A DNA stretch of 64,000 bases from NCBI GenBank assembly GCA_963840555.1, contig CAWIZK010000002.1, positions 142,497 through 206,496 on the forward strand, written 5' to 3'. The DNA is from DASRAA01 sp963840555. Lineage in GTDB: Bacteria > Acidobacteriota > Terriglobia > Terriglobales > Acidobacteriaceae. How positions within the stretch are numbered: the stretch's first letter is position 1; each line of letters begins with the position of its first letter. A program made the position numbers and the translations under genes. This document shows, in pieces, positions 54,815-64,000 of the stretch. The notes under the pieces were generated by a model. The model ran no database searches, had not been told where the DNA came from, and saw only the letters and a list, made by a program, of their open reading frames with translations.

Positions 54815-56059
54815 ATGAAGCCCGTGATTTACTACAACCTTATGGGTACGAACCGACATCGTTCAGCGTGGTCAAGCCGGTCGCTCACCGCGCTCGCGCT
54901 GGCAGTCGTTTTCTTCTTTGCGGTCGCCTCGGTCACTGCGGCGCAGACCCCGACGCAGGATTCGTCGTCGCAGAGCCAAACGTCGCAGAAGCCCGACCAA
55001 ACTACTCCCGAGGCCGGCGGCCCGGGAGGAGAAGTCGGTCCCATGGCGGTGCCGAAGAAGACCAAGGATTCGTCTGACGATACGCCGCCTCCTCCGAAGC
55101 CGAAGAAGCAAGCTGACCTTCCTGAATACTCACTGCGCGTTGACGTGCCGGTGGTTTCGGTTGACGCTCGCGTGGTGATGAAAGATGGCCGGCCGCTCGC
55201 GTTGCCGCCAAATGTTGCCAAGGAACACTTCAGGGTTTGGGAAGATGGCGTTCCGCAGAAGATCCAGACGGTGACCCAGAGTGAGGCTCCCATCACGGCC
55301 GTGCTGCTGGTGGAGTTCGCTTCCACCAACTACAACTTCATGTACGACGCACTGAACGCCTCCTACATGTTCGCGGCGAACTTGAAGCCGATCGACTGGG
55401 TGGCGGTGATCTCGTTCGACATGAAGACCCATATACTGGTGGATTTTACCCAGGACAAGCAGGCCATCTTTGGCGCGCTCAACACGTTGCGCATCCCGAG
55501 CTTTAGCGAGACGAACTTGTGGGACGCGATGTTTGACACTCTGGATCGTCTGGACCGCATCCAGGGCCACAAGGAGTTGGTTATCGTGGCCAGTGGCAAA
55601 GACACGATGAGCCACATGATCTACGACAAGATTTACAAAAAGGTCAAGGCCACGCCCAACGTGACCATCTACACCATCACCACCGGCGCCTTCGCGCGCA
55701 CCATGGCTGAGGCGCGTTACGGCAACAATCCCGATTTCAATGCCGCGAACATGGACTACATCATGGCCGACAACCAGATGCGGACCTTTGCAACGTTGAC
55801 GGGCGGGCACTGGTACTCGCCGCGCTTCCAGGGCGACCTGCCCGGGATCTTCAAGGAAGTCGCGCAGTCGATCCGCAACCAGTACACCATTACCTACCAG
55901 TCCACCAATTCCAAGATGGACGGCACCTATCGTAAGCTTAAGGTCGAACTGGTCGGTCCGAACGACCAGCCTCTCGACATCAAGGACGAGAAGAACCACG
56001 AAGTGAAATATCAGATCATCGCGCGCGACGGCTACACCGCCAAGCACGAGGTCGAGTAA
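54815..56059 (+). CDS. VWFA-related protein of the acidobacterial type
   Basis: This 414-residue protein has an N-terminal signal or anchor helix (LTALALAVVFFFAVASVTAA). A Ser/Gln/Pro-rich linker runs to residue ~105. The core has the family pattern LRVDVPVVSVDARVVMKDGR, EHFRVWEDGVPQKIQTVTQ, AVLLVEFASTNYN and later ELVIVASGKDTMS, IYTITTGA. This is the VWFA-related acidobacterial domain (TIGR03436 type). The classical MIDAS DxSxS is replaced by EFAST, so metal binding may differ. It is divergent from the S55 gene. A TATACT box (54792-54797) lies 17 bases before the ATG. Confidence 0.9.
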   Translation: MKPVIYYNLMGTNRHRSAWSSRSLTALALAVVFFFAVASVTAAQTPTQDSSSQSQTSQKPDQTTPEAGGPGGEVGPMAVPKKTKDSSDDTPPPPKPKKQADLPEYSLRVDVPVVSVDARVVMKDGRPLALPPNVAKEHFRVWEDGVPQKIQTVTQSEAPITAVLLVEFASTNYNFMYDALNASYMFAANLKPIDWVAVISFDMKTHILVDFTQDKQAIFGALNTLRIPSFSETNLWDAMFDTLDRLDRIQGHKELVIVASGKDTMSHMIYDKIYKKVKATPNVTIYTITTGAFARTMAEARYGNNPDFNAANMDYIMADNQMRTFATLTGGHWYSPRFQGDLPGIFKEVAQSIRNQYTITYQSTNSKMDGTYRKLKVELVGPNDQPLDIKDEKNHEVKYQIIARDGYTAKHEVE

Positions 56060-56062
56060 CGC

Positions 56063-56695
56063 TTGCCTGCCGGCGAAGCTGAAGTCACGGCTCGGCGAGT
56101 CACGCAACCGGTGAGTGCATTTCCTTCCGAAACCGAATGGAATCGTGCACAGCCTGTCTCGTTTTGTCACGACTGGCAGGGTGGGAATTGCGACCCTGAG
56201 CGTCAGACGGAAGTCGCTGTCCTATGGAATGACGAGTTGATCTGCATGCGCTTTCGTTGCCGCTATCGCACGCTTAATGTTTTTACGGACGCCGATTCGA
56301 ACGGTCGCAGAAACGAATTGTGGGAACGCGATGTGGCTGAGGTCTTCTTGCAGCCCGATCGTTTCGGCCAAAAGTATTACAAGGAATTCGAGGTTAGCCC
56401 CAATGGCCAGTGGCTCGATCTGGACATCACGCCTGAAGGGTTGCACCACGTTAGGAGCGGCATGCGGTCAAACGTCCGCGTGGATGAGAACGCTCGCGTT
56501 TGGACTGCCGAGCTCGCCATCCCAATGGCGGCCGTGACAGACCAATTCGATCCGGCCTGGCCCTGGCGGGTGAACTTCTTTCGCTGCGAGGGGCTCGATC
56601 CCGAGCGCTTCTACTCGGCTTGGCAGCCGACGGAAACTAAAGAGCCGAGCTTCCACGTTCCGCAGAAATTCGGCTGGCTGAAATTCGCTAGCTAA
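56063..56695 (+). CDS. CBM9/DOMON-like carbohydrate-binding domain protein
   Basis: This protein of about 210 residues starts at TTG 56063, 3 bases after the VWFA stop. The single domain has strand patterns VAVLWNDELICMRFRCRY, DVAEVFLQPDRFGQKYYKEF and VRVDENARVWTAELAIPM, typical of the CBM9-like family. No signal peptide is seen, so the location is open. The stop abuts the stop of the convergent VOC gene. Confidence 0.75.
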   Translation: MPAGEAEVTARRVTQPVSAFPSETEWNRAQPVSFCHDWQGGNCDPERQTEVAVLWNDELICMRFRCRYRTLNVFTDADSNGRRNELWERDVAEVFLQPDRFGQKYYKEFEVSPNGQWLDLDITPEGLHHVRSGMRSNVRVDENARVWTAELAIPMAAVTDQFDPAWPWRVNFFRCEGLDPERFYSAWQPTETKEPSFHVPQKFGWLKFAS

Positions 56696-57070
56696 TCAGA
56701 GCTGCGAAACTCCCAGCGTATTTCCGTCGGGATCTTTGAACCAGGCTACTTTCGCTCCGCCCGGAGCGTTCCAGATGCCAAGCTCGTCCTGCTTCATGAA
56801 GTCTCCATAGCGCTCAAACGTCACGCCCGCGGCTTGGAGGCGGTTCACGGTCGCCACAATGTCAGATACCTGCCAGCCGAGAATTGTGAATTGCTGGGGC
56901 TTTAGGTCCTCCACTTTCGTAAGGCGAATAAGGGTGCCGCTCGCATCAAAGACGACAGCGAACGGGTCCTCGCTAACAAACTTCAGCCCGAGCTTTTCGG
57001 CATAAAACTCCTTGGCCCGGGCCGCATCGGTGATCGGTACAAATCCAACTATTTTGTCTGAGGCGAGCAT
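56696..57070 (-). CDS. VOC family (glyoxalase-like) protein
   Basis: This 124-residue protein consists of a pair of beta-alpha-beta-beta-beta units: VGFVPITDAARAKEFYAEKLGL and GGAKVAWFKDPDGNTLGVSQL. The family includes glyoxalases, dioxygenases and resistance proteins. The substrate is unknown. Confidence 0.88.
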   Translation of the reverse strand: MLASDKIVGFVPITDAARAKEFYAEKLGLKFVSEDPFAVVFDASGTLIRLTKVEDLKPQQFTILGWQVSDIVATVNRLQAAGVTFERYGDFMKQDELGIWNAPGGAKVAWFKDPDGNTLGVSQL

Positions 57071-57080
57071 AGGTACCTCG

Positions 57081-58259
57081 CTATTTCCCCATCACCAGCT
57101 TGGCGATGGTCTGTAACTGCATGTTCGACGTGCCCTCGTAGATCTTCCCGATCTTCGAGTCGCGGAAGTACTTCTCAACTGGGTAGTCTTTCGTGAACCC
57201 GTAGCCACCATAAATCTCGACGCAAAGCGACGCTACACGCTCGGCGACCTGCGAGCAGAACAGCTTAGTCATGGCGGCTTCTTTTACGAAATTCATGCGA
57301 GCGTCTTTCATGCGCGCTGCGTTGTAGAGCAGCATGCGGCCCGCTTCGATCTCGGTCGCCATCTGCGCAATCTGGAACTGAATTCCCTGAAAGTCGCCAA
57401 TCGCGCGGCCGAACTGCTTGCGCTCCTGCGCGTACTTCACTGCATACTCCCATGCGCCGCGCGCCAGGCCGATCATCTGAGCGCCGATGCCGATGCGGCC
57501 CTCGTTCAGAGTCTCGATGGCGATTTTGTATCCCTTGCCCACTTCGCCCAGCACATTGGCCTTGGGAACCCGGCAGTCGGTCAGGATCAGCTCGCAAGTG
57601 CTCGAGGCGCGGATGCCCAGCTTGTCTTCCTTCTTGCCGACGGCGAAGCCCGCCATGCCCTTTTTCCACGATGAACGCCGTGATGCCCTTGTATCCCGCC
57701 GACGGATCGACCGTCGCCAAGCAGGATGAAGATGCCGGCTTCCTTGGCGTTGGTGATCCACAGCTTCTGGCCGTTCAGGATGTAATCGTCACCCTTCAGC
57801 TCGGCGCGAGTTTGCAGCGCGAATGCATCGGACCCGGAGTTGGCTTCGCTCAGCGCATAGGCTCCCACAGTGTCAGAGCACATCTTCGGCAAGAAGCGCT
57901 GCTTCTGCTCGTCGGTGGTCCAGCGCATCAGGGCGTTGTTGCACCAGCGTGTTCTGCACGTCCACGATGACGCCGACCGAGGCATCCACGCGCGACAGTT
58001 CTTCAACCGCCAGGATGGCTTCAAAGAACGTTCCGCCGCCGCCGCCGTACTGCTCGGGGACTTCGATGCCCATCAGTCCCAACTCGAAGAAGTTCTTGAT
58101 GAGAGACGGCTCGAACATTCCCTTCTCGTCCATTTCTTTCACGTGCGGCCTGACCGTTTCATCGGCAAACTGCCGAACGGTGTCGCGAAACAGGGTTTCG
58201 TCTTCGGTCAGGCTGACCAGCGGGGCGGGCGGCATATCGGTTGCGGTAATGTCTGCCAT
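57081..58259 (-). CDS. Acyl-CoA dehydrogenase (three frame breaks)
   Basis: This flavoenzyme of fatty-acid oxidation would be ~390 residues. Part 1 has EDETLFRDTVRQFADETVRP to VIVDVQNTLV. Part 2 has RWTTDEQKQRFLPKM, AYALSEANSGSDA and LNGQKLWITNA. A short third part has ATVDPSAGYKGITAFIVEKG. Part 4 has DKLGIRASSTCELIL, the arginine KYAQERKQFGRAI and YGGYGFTKDYPVEKYFRDSKIG. Joins are needed near 57940, 57718 and 57663; each fits one extra base. Whether error or decay is open, but all conserved blocks remain. The catalytic Glu should lie in the KIGKIYEGTSNMQ segment. Confidence 0.87.
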
Positions 58260-58364
58260 GGATAAGACCTCAAAACTGGATTACAAAACTCTCGATTCTA
58301 GCACTGCACCGCGGGTGCCAGCGCGTCACCGTGCAGCCGAGGTTTATATTCACCTAGGAACCCT

Positions 58365-59734
58365 ATGAACGCCGTTTCGAAATCCTGATCGCTCTCGCCT
58401 TACTATCGGTAACTACTTTTTCATTCGCGGAAGGCGCCTAACTATGAAGCCATCGGCAAAGCCCTGGTGACGCAACTGGCGGCCCGCCAGTTCGAAAAGT
58501 CGAGGCGCAGTTCGATTCCCAGATGAAGGCCGGACTCCCGTTGGGCAAGCTGCCCGAAGTTTGGGATTCGATCCTGGCGCAGACCGGACCTTTTAAAGGC
58601 ATTCAATCGGTCAAAGTAATGGAGAAGCAGGGCCTGCATGCTGCGTTCGTCACGTGTGAATTCGAGCGCACCTCCCTCGACGCCAAGATCTTTATGGACG
58701 ATCAGGGCACGGTGAAGGGATTGTTCTTCGAGCCCGCATCCAGCCGAGGGCAGTCAGGGCTGCCGCTGCCGCCGAATGGAAGACGCCCTGCTTATGTCAA
58801 CACAAACCTGTTTCACGATCGAGACACGACCATCATCTAGCGGTCGCTGGGAGTTACCCGGCGTGCTCACTCTGCCCAATACCAAGACTGCAGCTCCCGC
58901 GGTCGTGCTGGTGCATGGCTCAGGACCGGAGGACGCAGACGAAACCATCGGCGCCAATAAGCCATTCGCCGATCTCGCTTACGGTCTCGCCAGCCAGAAC
59001 ATTGCAGTGCTTCGGTATGTGAAGCGCACCAAGCAATACGGCGCAGACTCAAAATCTGATGCGCCCTTCACCGTAAAAGACGAAGTCACTGACGACGTCA
59101 TCGCCGCGGTTTCGCTCCTCTCGAAGATGCCCGAGATCAACAAAAAGCAGATATACATCCTCGGGCACAGTCTGGGAGGAATGCTCGCACCTCGTATCGC
59201 CGCAGAAGACCCACAGATCGCAGGCATCATAATTCTGGCGGGAAATGCGAGGCCGCTGGAGAAACTTGTCGTCGAGCAGGTGAAGTACGTCGCCAGGCTG
59301 ACTTCGACGCAGACTCCCGAGAACAAGAAGCAGATTGACCGCGCCGAGGCAATCGCCGCACAGGTCGAGAGCCCATCCCTTAAGCCGAACGATATGGTGG
59401 ACTTTTTCGGGGCGCCTATCCCCGGCTCGTATTTTCTGGATTTCGCGGTTACGATCCGGCGAAGGTCGCCGCTGGCCTAAAGATTCCGATTCTTGTTCTG
59501 CAAGGCGGACACGACTATCAGGTCACGAACACTGACTATGAAATCTGGCAGAAAGCCCTGGCTGGAGGCCCACGCGCCACCTTCAAGTTCTACCCGAACT
59601 ACACCCACCTTTTCATGCCCGGAGCAGGGTCGGGCCCTGCGAGCCCCGACGATTACGCCGTCGCCGGCAATGTCTCAGAAGACGTCATCACTGACATTGC
59701 CAAGTGGATCAGGTCGACAGCCGCGGCGCACTAA
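58365..59734 (+). pseudogene. DUF3887 plus alpha/beta hydrolase protein, broken frame
   Basis: The parts read in order: a signal-like helix (EILIALALLSVTTFSFA), a DUF3887 domain (YEAIGKALVTQLAARQFEK then LPEVWDSILAQTGPFKGI), and an alpha/beta hydrolase (LVHGSGPEDADETIG, nucleophile GHSLGG). The C-terminal part IPILVLQGGHDYQVT and YTHLFMPG lies in another frame. Breaks are at about 58377, 58440, 58500, 58840 and 59442. DUF3887-hydrolase proteins are secreted; their substrate is unknown. With five breaks this is either a decayed gene or a poor-quality stretch. Confidence 0.78.
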
Positions 59735-60077
59735 CGCGTTTCAGATCCACTGGGTGCCGCTGTAAGGGCTATCGCTTCGAGAAGCTTGAACAGAAGCAAA
59801 CCATGATTATTTCTTGTGTGATACCTGACCACCACACAGTATCGCACGAATGTAACTATTTAGAATCATAAGTATATGAGTTAGGCTAGGCTTGTTAAAA
59901 ATGTTATACACCTCTACTGCTCTAATTAACTAGCACAATGCTAATTATCAAAGAACAGTACATGCCCCGCCTGAGCGGGCAGACAACAGACACAAATCCC
60001 TTTGCCTCACGAAGCATGTTTTATCGAATTGGGTTGCGGCGCGATAGGGCGTAGGACACAGAGTCATGTGATAACTT
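59735..60077. other. Spacer with AT-rich tract and dispersed element
   Basis: This 343-base spacer lies between convergent genes. Positions about 59800-59960 are clearly richer in A and T than the surroundings, with no open frame of note. The 110 bp element copy 2 fills the rest. Confidence 0.65.
59965..60074 (+). repeat. Dispersed ~110 bp intergenic element, copy 2
   Basis: It opens with the small hairpin CCCGC-CTGA-GCGGG and continues with GACACAAATCCC, TGCCTCACGAA, TGTTTTA, GGGCGT, GGACACAG and GTGATAA. It matches copy 1 at 21187 block by block, with small length changes between blocks. It ends four bases before the stop of the orphan permease gene. Confidence 0.7.
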
Positions 60078-62633
60078 CTATTCCGTCCGCAGCGCCTGCA
60101 TCGGCTCGACGGCCGCTGCCCTTCTGGCCGGAATCAATCCCGCTATCAACGCGCAGGCGGCTAGTAGAGACACGGCAAGACCCAAAGCGAATGGGTCATA
60201 CCCCTTAACCTCGAAGAGCTGGCTGGCGATGAGCTTTCCAGCAAGCAATGCCAGCGGAATGCCAATCGCCAGCCCAATTGCCACCTGCCTAAACGCACCC
60301 TTCAACACCATCGAAGCGACGTTAGCGCGGTTCGCCCCGACGGCAATGCGAATTCCGATCTCACGCGTGCGCTGCTCCACGGCGTATGCGGTGACGCCGT
60401 AGAGCCCTACGGACGCAAGGGTGAGCGCGAGCAGGCCAAACAGCGTCGTCAGTTGCGCCAGCAACCGCTCCTGGTTGAAGGCCTCGCTTACCTGTTCGCC
60501 GAAGCTGGTCATGCGAATTACCGTAAGGTCGGGATCGAGTGCTGCAAGCTCGCGTCGCACGGTGCTGTCGAGGTTTTCAGGAGTGCCCGCGACGTGCAGT
60601 TCAAGACTTTGTATTCTCTGCGACTGGACCTGACCCGACATGATGGAAGGGTTCGAGTACTGCACGTTTTGCAGATAGGGCAGGAAAAACGTGGCGCGCG
60701 CTTGACCGTGGGTGTCGTTGTACTTGGCATCCTCCACCAGACCGACGATTTCGAAATCAGACGTATGTGCGGGATCGTTGCTGCCGAAATGTTTCCCGAT
60801 GGGGTCCTCGTCTTTGAAGTACCTCTTCGCGAACCGCTCATTGACGACGGCAACCCGCGTCGACGTCGGCGTGTCCTGTTCGCCGATCATTCGTCCTCGA
60901 AGAAGGCGGGTTCCAATAGTCGCAAAATAGTCGGGACCGACGCGGAGCCACGACGAGTAATCGCCATCATCGCCGGTAACATGCGTACGGCCGGGAACAT
61001 AGACGGAGGTGTTCCAGTTGTCGCCACCTAACGGGCTGTACATGGAATAACTGGCAGTGATGACTCCCGGTATGTTCCTCATCTTCTGCTCAAGTTCGCG
61101 GTAGCGCCCGGCCAACTCCTCAGCAGGCTGGCCTGTAAAGGCGTTCTCTACGTGGACGATATAGCGATGGTCGCTTTGAAATCCGAGGTTCTGGTGCTCA
61201 AGCTTGCGCAGGCTCTGGACCATGAGCACGGCCCCCGCCACCAGCACCAGCGACAGTGCGGCCTGCACCACAACCAGCATCTTTTGCGGGAGGGAGGCTC
61301 CGTGCGTGGTCGAGCGGCTGGAGCCCCGCAGCGCTTCGGCCGGGTCGGCGTGAGACGTGATCCAGGCTGGCGCCACGCCGAACACTACGCCTGTGACCAA
61401 GGCGAGCGCGAAAGAGAACAGCATCACCGGCATCGACGGGTCGGGATTAATCGGGATGAACTCGGAACCACGGAATGCGATCGCCAGAATACTGCGCGTA
61501 CCGAGGTAAGCGACGACCAATCCGGCAGCGCCGCCGATGACCGCGAGTAATACACTTTCGGTAAGCATTTGCCGAACCAGCCTGCTGCGCCGCGCTCCCA
61601 AGGCCAGACGGACGGAGGTTTGCAGCTTGCGTGCGGCTCCGCGCGCCAAAAGCAGGTTGGCAATATTCGCACACGCGATCAGCAGCACCAGTCCAGAGAG
61701 CGCCATTAGAATGCGCAGTCCCTTCTCGGTGTCCCTGGCCATCTCGCCGACGCCACCCGCCGACGGTAGCATCAGCACTTTTTGCTTTGCGATTCGGCTG
61801 CGGTCACCGTCGCCGATGGTGCTCGCGCCCTCGCCGCTGTTCAGCCATTGCTGAAGCTCGACCGTGACTTTCGATTGCACCTGCCGCCGGCGAGACGCCG
61901 GGTTTCAGCCGTCCCATCAAGTAAAGCCAGTGCAGGTCGGCGTGGTTCAGAAATGAGGTTGCGCCGCGCATTGTGGGTTCTATCGCCAGCGGCATCCAGA
62001 AGTCGGGGGGCGTTTCGGTCAGCCGGTCCCCAAAAAATTCCGCGGACGCAATGCCCACTACCGTAACGTGCACACCGTCGATGGCGACGGTCGATCCAAC
62101 GATCGAAGGATCGCCGGCAAAGTAATTCTGCCAGGCGCGATAACTCATCACCGCGGCTGGCGACGAATTCGGTTGATCATCGGATGGCGATGAGCAAGCG
62201 GCCTGACGCAGGGCGCACACCGAATAGGGAAAAGTAGTTTCCGCTGACGTACTCATCGTGCATAGGGAGGGCGGGGCTATTGTCGCCCGCACGCCGGACG
62301 CTGATGTTCCAGATGCCTGCACGCAGCGCAGCCAGGTCTTCAAACTCGGGGGTCTGCCGCTTGATTTGCTGGAAGAGCGCGTAGGAATAGAGATCCCAGT
62401 CGTCCTGGAACCCGCTGGTTACGCAGCAGTTGACATCGTGCGAGCCCAGACGATACAGAGCGCTGGGGTTTTTCACCGGCAAGGGCCGCAATAGAATTGC
62501 GTGTACCAGCGTAAAGATCGCAGCGTTGGCGCCAATGCCCAGCGCGAGTGTAATCACCGCAATCAGGGTGAATCCGAGCGGCTTTGCGCATCTGCCTCAG
62601 GGCGTAGCCAATATCGCTGACCAGCTTGCTCAT
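60078..62633 (-). CDS. Acidobacterial orphan permease (MacB/FtsX type), broken frame
   Basis: It starts MSKLVSDIGYALRQMRKA and then, in another frame, FTLIAVITLALGIGANAAIF, the standard opening of the acidobacterial duplicated orphan permease (ADOP) group. A periplasmic MacB-PCD domain is followed by FtsX domain 1 (LIACANIANLLLARGAARKL), a second periplasmic domain and FtsX domain 2 (LASVGLYGVTAYAVEQRTREIGIR), ending VEPMQALRTE. Joins are needed near 62580, 62190 and 61882. Such permeases lack a partner ATPase gene next door, as here. Their cargo is unknown. Confidence 0.87.
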
Positions 62634-62862
62634 GGAGCGCAATTCTCCTGGAACGTTCTGCTTAGGGCGGTGCAACTGTCTGACCAAGTCCGCGGCGAGT
62701 AGAGCCTTTATTCCTTAGCCACTTAGAGGGAGGCGCGTGCTGGATGTCGCGAGACGCGCGTCCGCTGGCGGAGGTTTCGTCCGAAAGCGGACAATGCAGA
62801 ATAATAGAAGTTAGGCTCGTTGGTAGAAGAGTCTGGAGCTATCTCAGAGCTGCGGACGACGA

Positions 62863-63743
62863 CTAGGCGTGCCGCTTATAAACCATTTTCAGCAGGTCGC
62901 CTTCCAGGATGCGCGCAATCTGGTTGCGCGCATGGACCGACCACGGTCCGAGCCGGTCGAGTTTGGCGTAGATCTTCCAATGCGGCAGCGCCTTGCGCGG
63001 CTGCTGCTGGCGTTCGTAAGCCAACGCGAGATTGTAGTGAGCGTCGGCGTAGGTCGGCGCCAACTGGACTGCCGTGCGGTAGGCGGTGATGGCTTCTTCC
63101 ATCCGGCCGGTCTCGTCAAGCACATTGCCTAAGTCGAAATACGCCAGCGCGTAGCGCGGATCCGATTCGACTGCGCGGCGGTAGTGCTTCTCGGCTGCCA
63201 CAAAATTCTGCCGATTGTAGTACAGCGTGCCAAGATTGATGTGCGCGGCCGCGTGGTTCGGCTCGAGCTCGACGACCCGCAGATAGGTAGCGATGGCTTC
63301 ATCGTGGTTACTGGGATGTTCTTCGAGCGACACTCCGCGGGCGAACAAGTCGGGCACCGAATCGACTGGGCACAATCGGTCGAACCTTGGCCGACACTAC
63401 GGCGCCCACCGGCTCGAACTCCATCACGAACTGTCCTGCACTGGTTCCACGCGAGCGCCCCTCATGACGAAATGCCACCCGGTTGCCCACGTTGAAAACG
63501 CTGGCTTCGAGCAACGGATTCTCCATGCCGGCAACCTGCTTCTGCATCGCCTCCAGCGACTCACGAATGACCGCGGGACTGCACCCTCTTGGCCCGCAGG
63601 TCGCGCACTTGCTTCAGTTGGATGAGATCAAAGAAAGTGAAATCGTCGGAAACCGGAACCAAACCGGCCCGTTGCCAACCGGATAGCTGCCTGGGCGTGA
63701 TGTGCAGTATCCGCAGTATGTCTGAGCGGCAAAATCGATTCAT
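62863..63743 (-). CDS. MerR-type HTH plus TPR protein (frame broken twice)
   Basis: The N-terminal part (to residue ~55) is a MerR-like HTH: ILRILHITPRQLSGWQRAGL and FFDLIQLKQVRDLRAK. After a break near 63580, a linker domain follows (MENPLLEASVFNVGNRVAF). After another near 63370 come at least three TPRs (HAAAHINLGTLYYNRQNF, ALAYFDLGNVLDETGRMEEA, ADAHYNLALAYERQQQPRKA). Together this makes a ~290-residue regulator or scaffold. The order HTH-linker-TPR is consistent across the breaks, so I treat it as one gene. Confidence 0.75.
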
Positions 63744-63889
63744 GTAAGCCCGTAGTGGCTCCGGGAGCTCTATGAGGATTATCGGCGATAGTGACTGGGC
63801 TTTCGCAAGTACCTATTCGTCGTACATCGGTGGAAAACTGGGACTTAACCGTTTCGCGTCTGGAGAGGCTTGTAGCATGCGCCGTCGGC

Positions 63890-63917
63890 TTTACCGACTT
63901 CCAACTGCAGTTACAAT
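63890..63917 (+). promoter_or_regulatory. Promoter of tRNA-Thr
   Basis: TTTACC (63890-63895), a 16-base spacer and TACAAT (63912-63917) lie 9 bases before the tRNA. Confidence 0.5.
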
Positions 63918-63926
63918 CGAAGCAAG

Positions 63927-64000
63927 GCCGACGTAGCTCAGTTGGTAGAGCAGTCGATTCGTAATCGACAGGTCATCGGTTCAAGTCCGATCGTCGGCTC
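63927..64000 (+). tRNA. tRNA-Thr (anticodon CGT)
   Basis: The acceptor stem GCCGACG/CGTCGGC is perfect. The D-arm is GCTCAGTTGGTAGAGC. The anticodon arm is GTCGA-TTCGTAA-TCGAC with anticodon CGT, which reads ACG. The T-arm is ATCGG-TTCAAGT-CCGAT. The gene reaches the window edge, where the discriminator T and a C are seen; the end of CCA, if encoded, is outside. Confidence 0.96.

Noticed and set aside
63927..64000. tRNA-Thr as a phage or island attachment site
   Set aside because: Such tRNAs often are att sites, but no integrase or repeated 3' end is visible in the window.

Overview
The window reads as a chromosomal segment of an acidobacterium (Acidobacteriota, probably the Koribacter/Terriglobus side). 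GC is moderately high. The strongest lineage markers are a VWFA-related protein of the acidobacterial type (54815-56059) and a large FtsX/MacB-type permease of the acidobacterial orphan permease type (60078-62633). There are also several secreted beta-propeller and peptidase genes. No insertion sequence, integrase, CRISPR array or rRNA is visible.

Layout. 1-5.9 kb is the end of the spc operon plus the alpha operon: secY(partial)-adk-map-infA-rpmJ-rpsM-rpsK-rpsD-rpoA-rplQ, closed by an intrinsic terminator. 5.9-8.0 kb on the minus strand holds guaB and a VanZ-like gene. 8.2-15.6 kb is a nusA-type translation cluster: rimP-nusA-infB-ylxP(DUF503)-rbfA-nrnA-like. It is followed by a membrane glycosyltransferase and a double GNAT protein. 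18.4-26 kb is mostly minus strand: a three-gene overlapping unit (M24 peptidase plus two small membrane proteins), an AlkD-like protein, a POT-like transporter, yggU/yggS and an OPT transporter. 26-38 kb is accessory: comF, HNH nuclease, secreted esterase, DUF2252 protein, S9 peptidase with a truncated duplicate of its own 5' end, a parS site, an NHL-type protein and a broken YihY gene. 38-50 kb carries csp, marR, queG, DUF72, ubiX, larB, purB, a glutaredoxin, a nucleotidase, clpC and a LolCDE-like transporter pair. 50-63 kb is envelope/secretion-flavoured: propeller protein, S55 peptidase, VWFA protein, CBM9-like protein, VOC protein, acyl-CoA dehydrogenase, DUF3887-hydrolase, orphan permease and a MerR-TPR protein. 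A tRNA-Thr(CGT) ends the window.

Two features run through the whole window. First, many genes carry single-base frame breaks, several of them in homopolymer runs. Essential genes are hit (adk, guaB, purB, clpC), so most are probably base-calling or assembly errors. The breaks are much denser from 57 to 63.7 kb, where real decay cannot be excluded. Second, spacers carry short repeats: degenerate heptamer arrays of AGCNNNN type at five loci, and a roughly 110 bp dispersed element at two loci.

Most interesting items: a perfect 16 bp parS palindrome at 35082; the DUF2252 protein, whose kinase-like motifs appear in permuted order; the partial duplication of the S9 peptidase gene that brackets it; and the two spacer repeat families.
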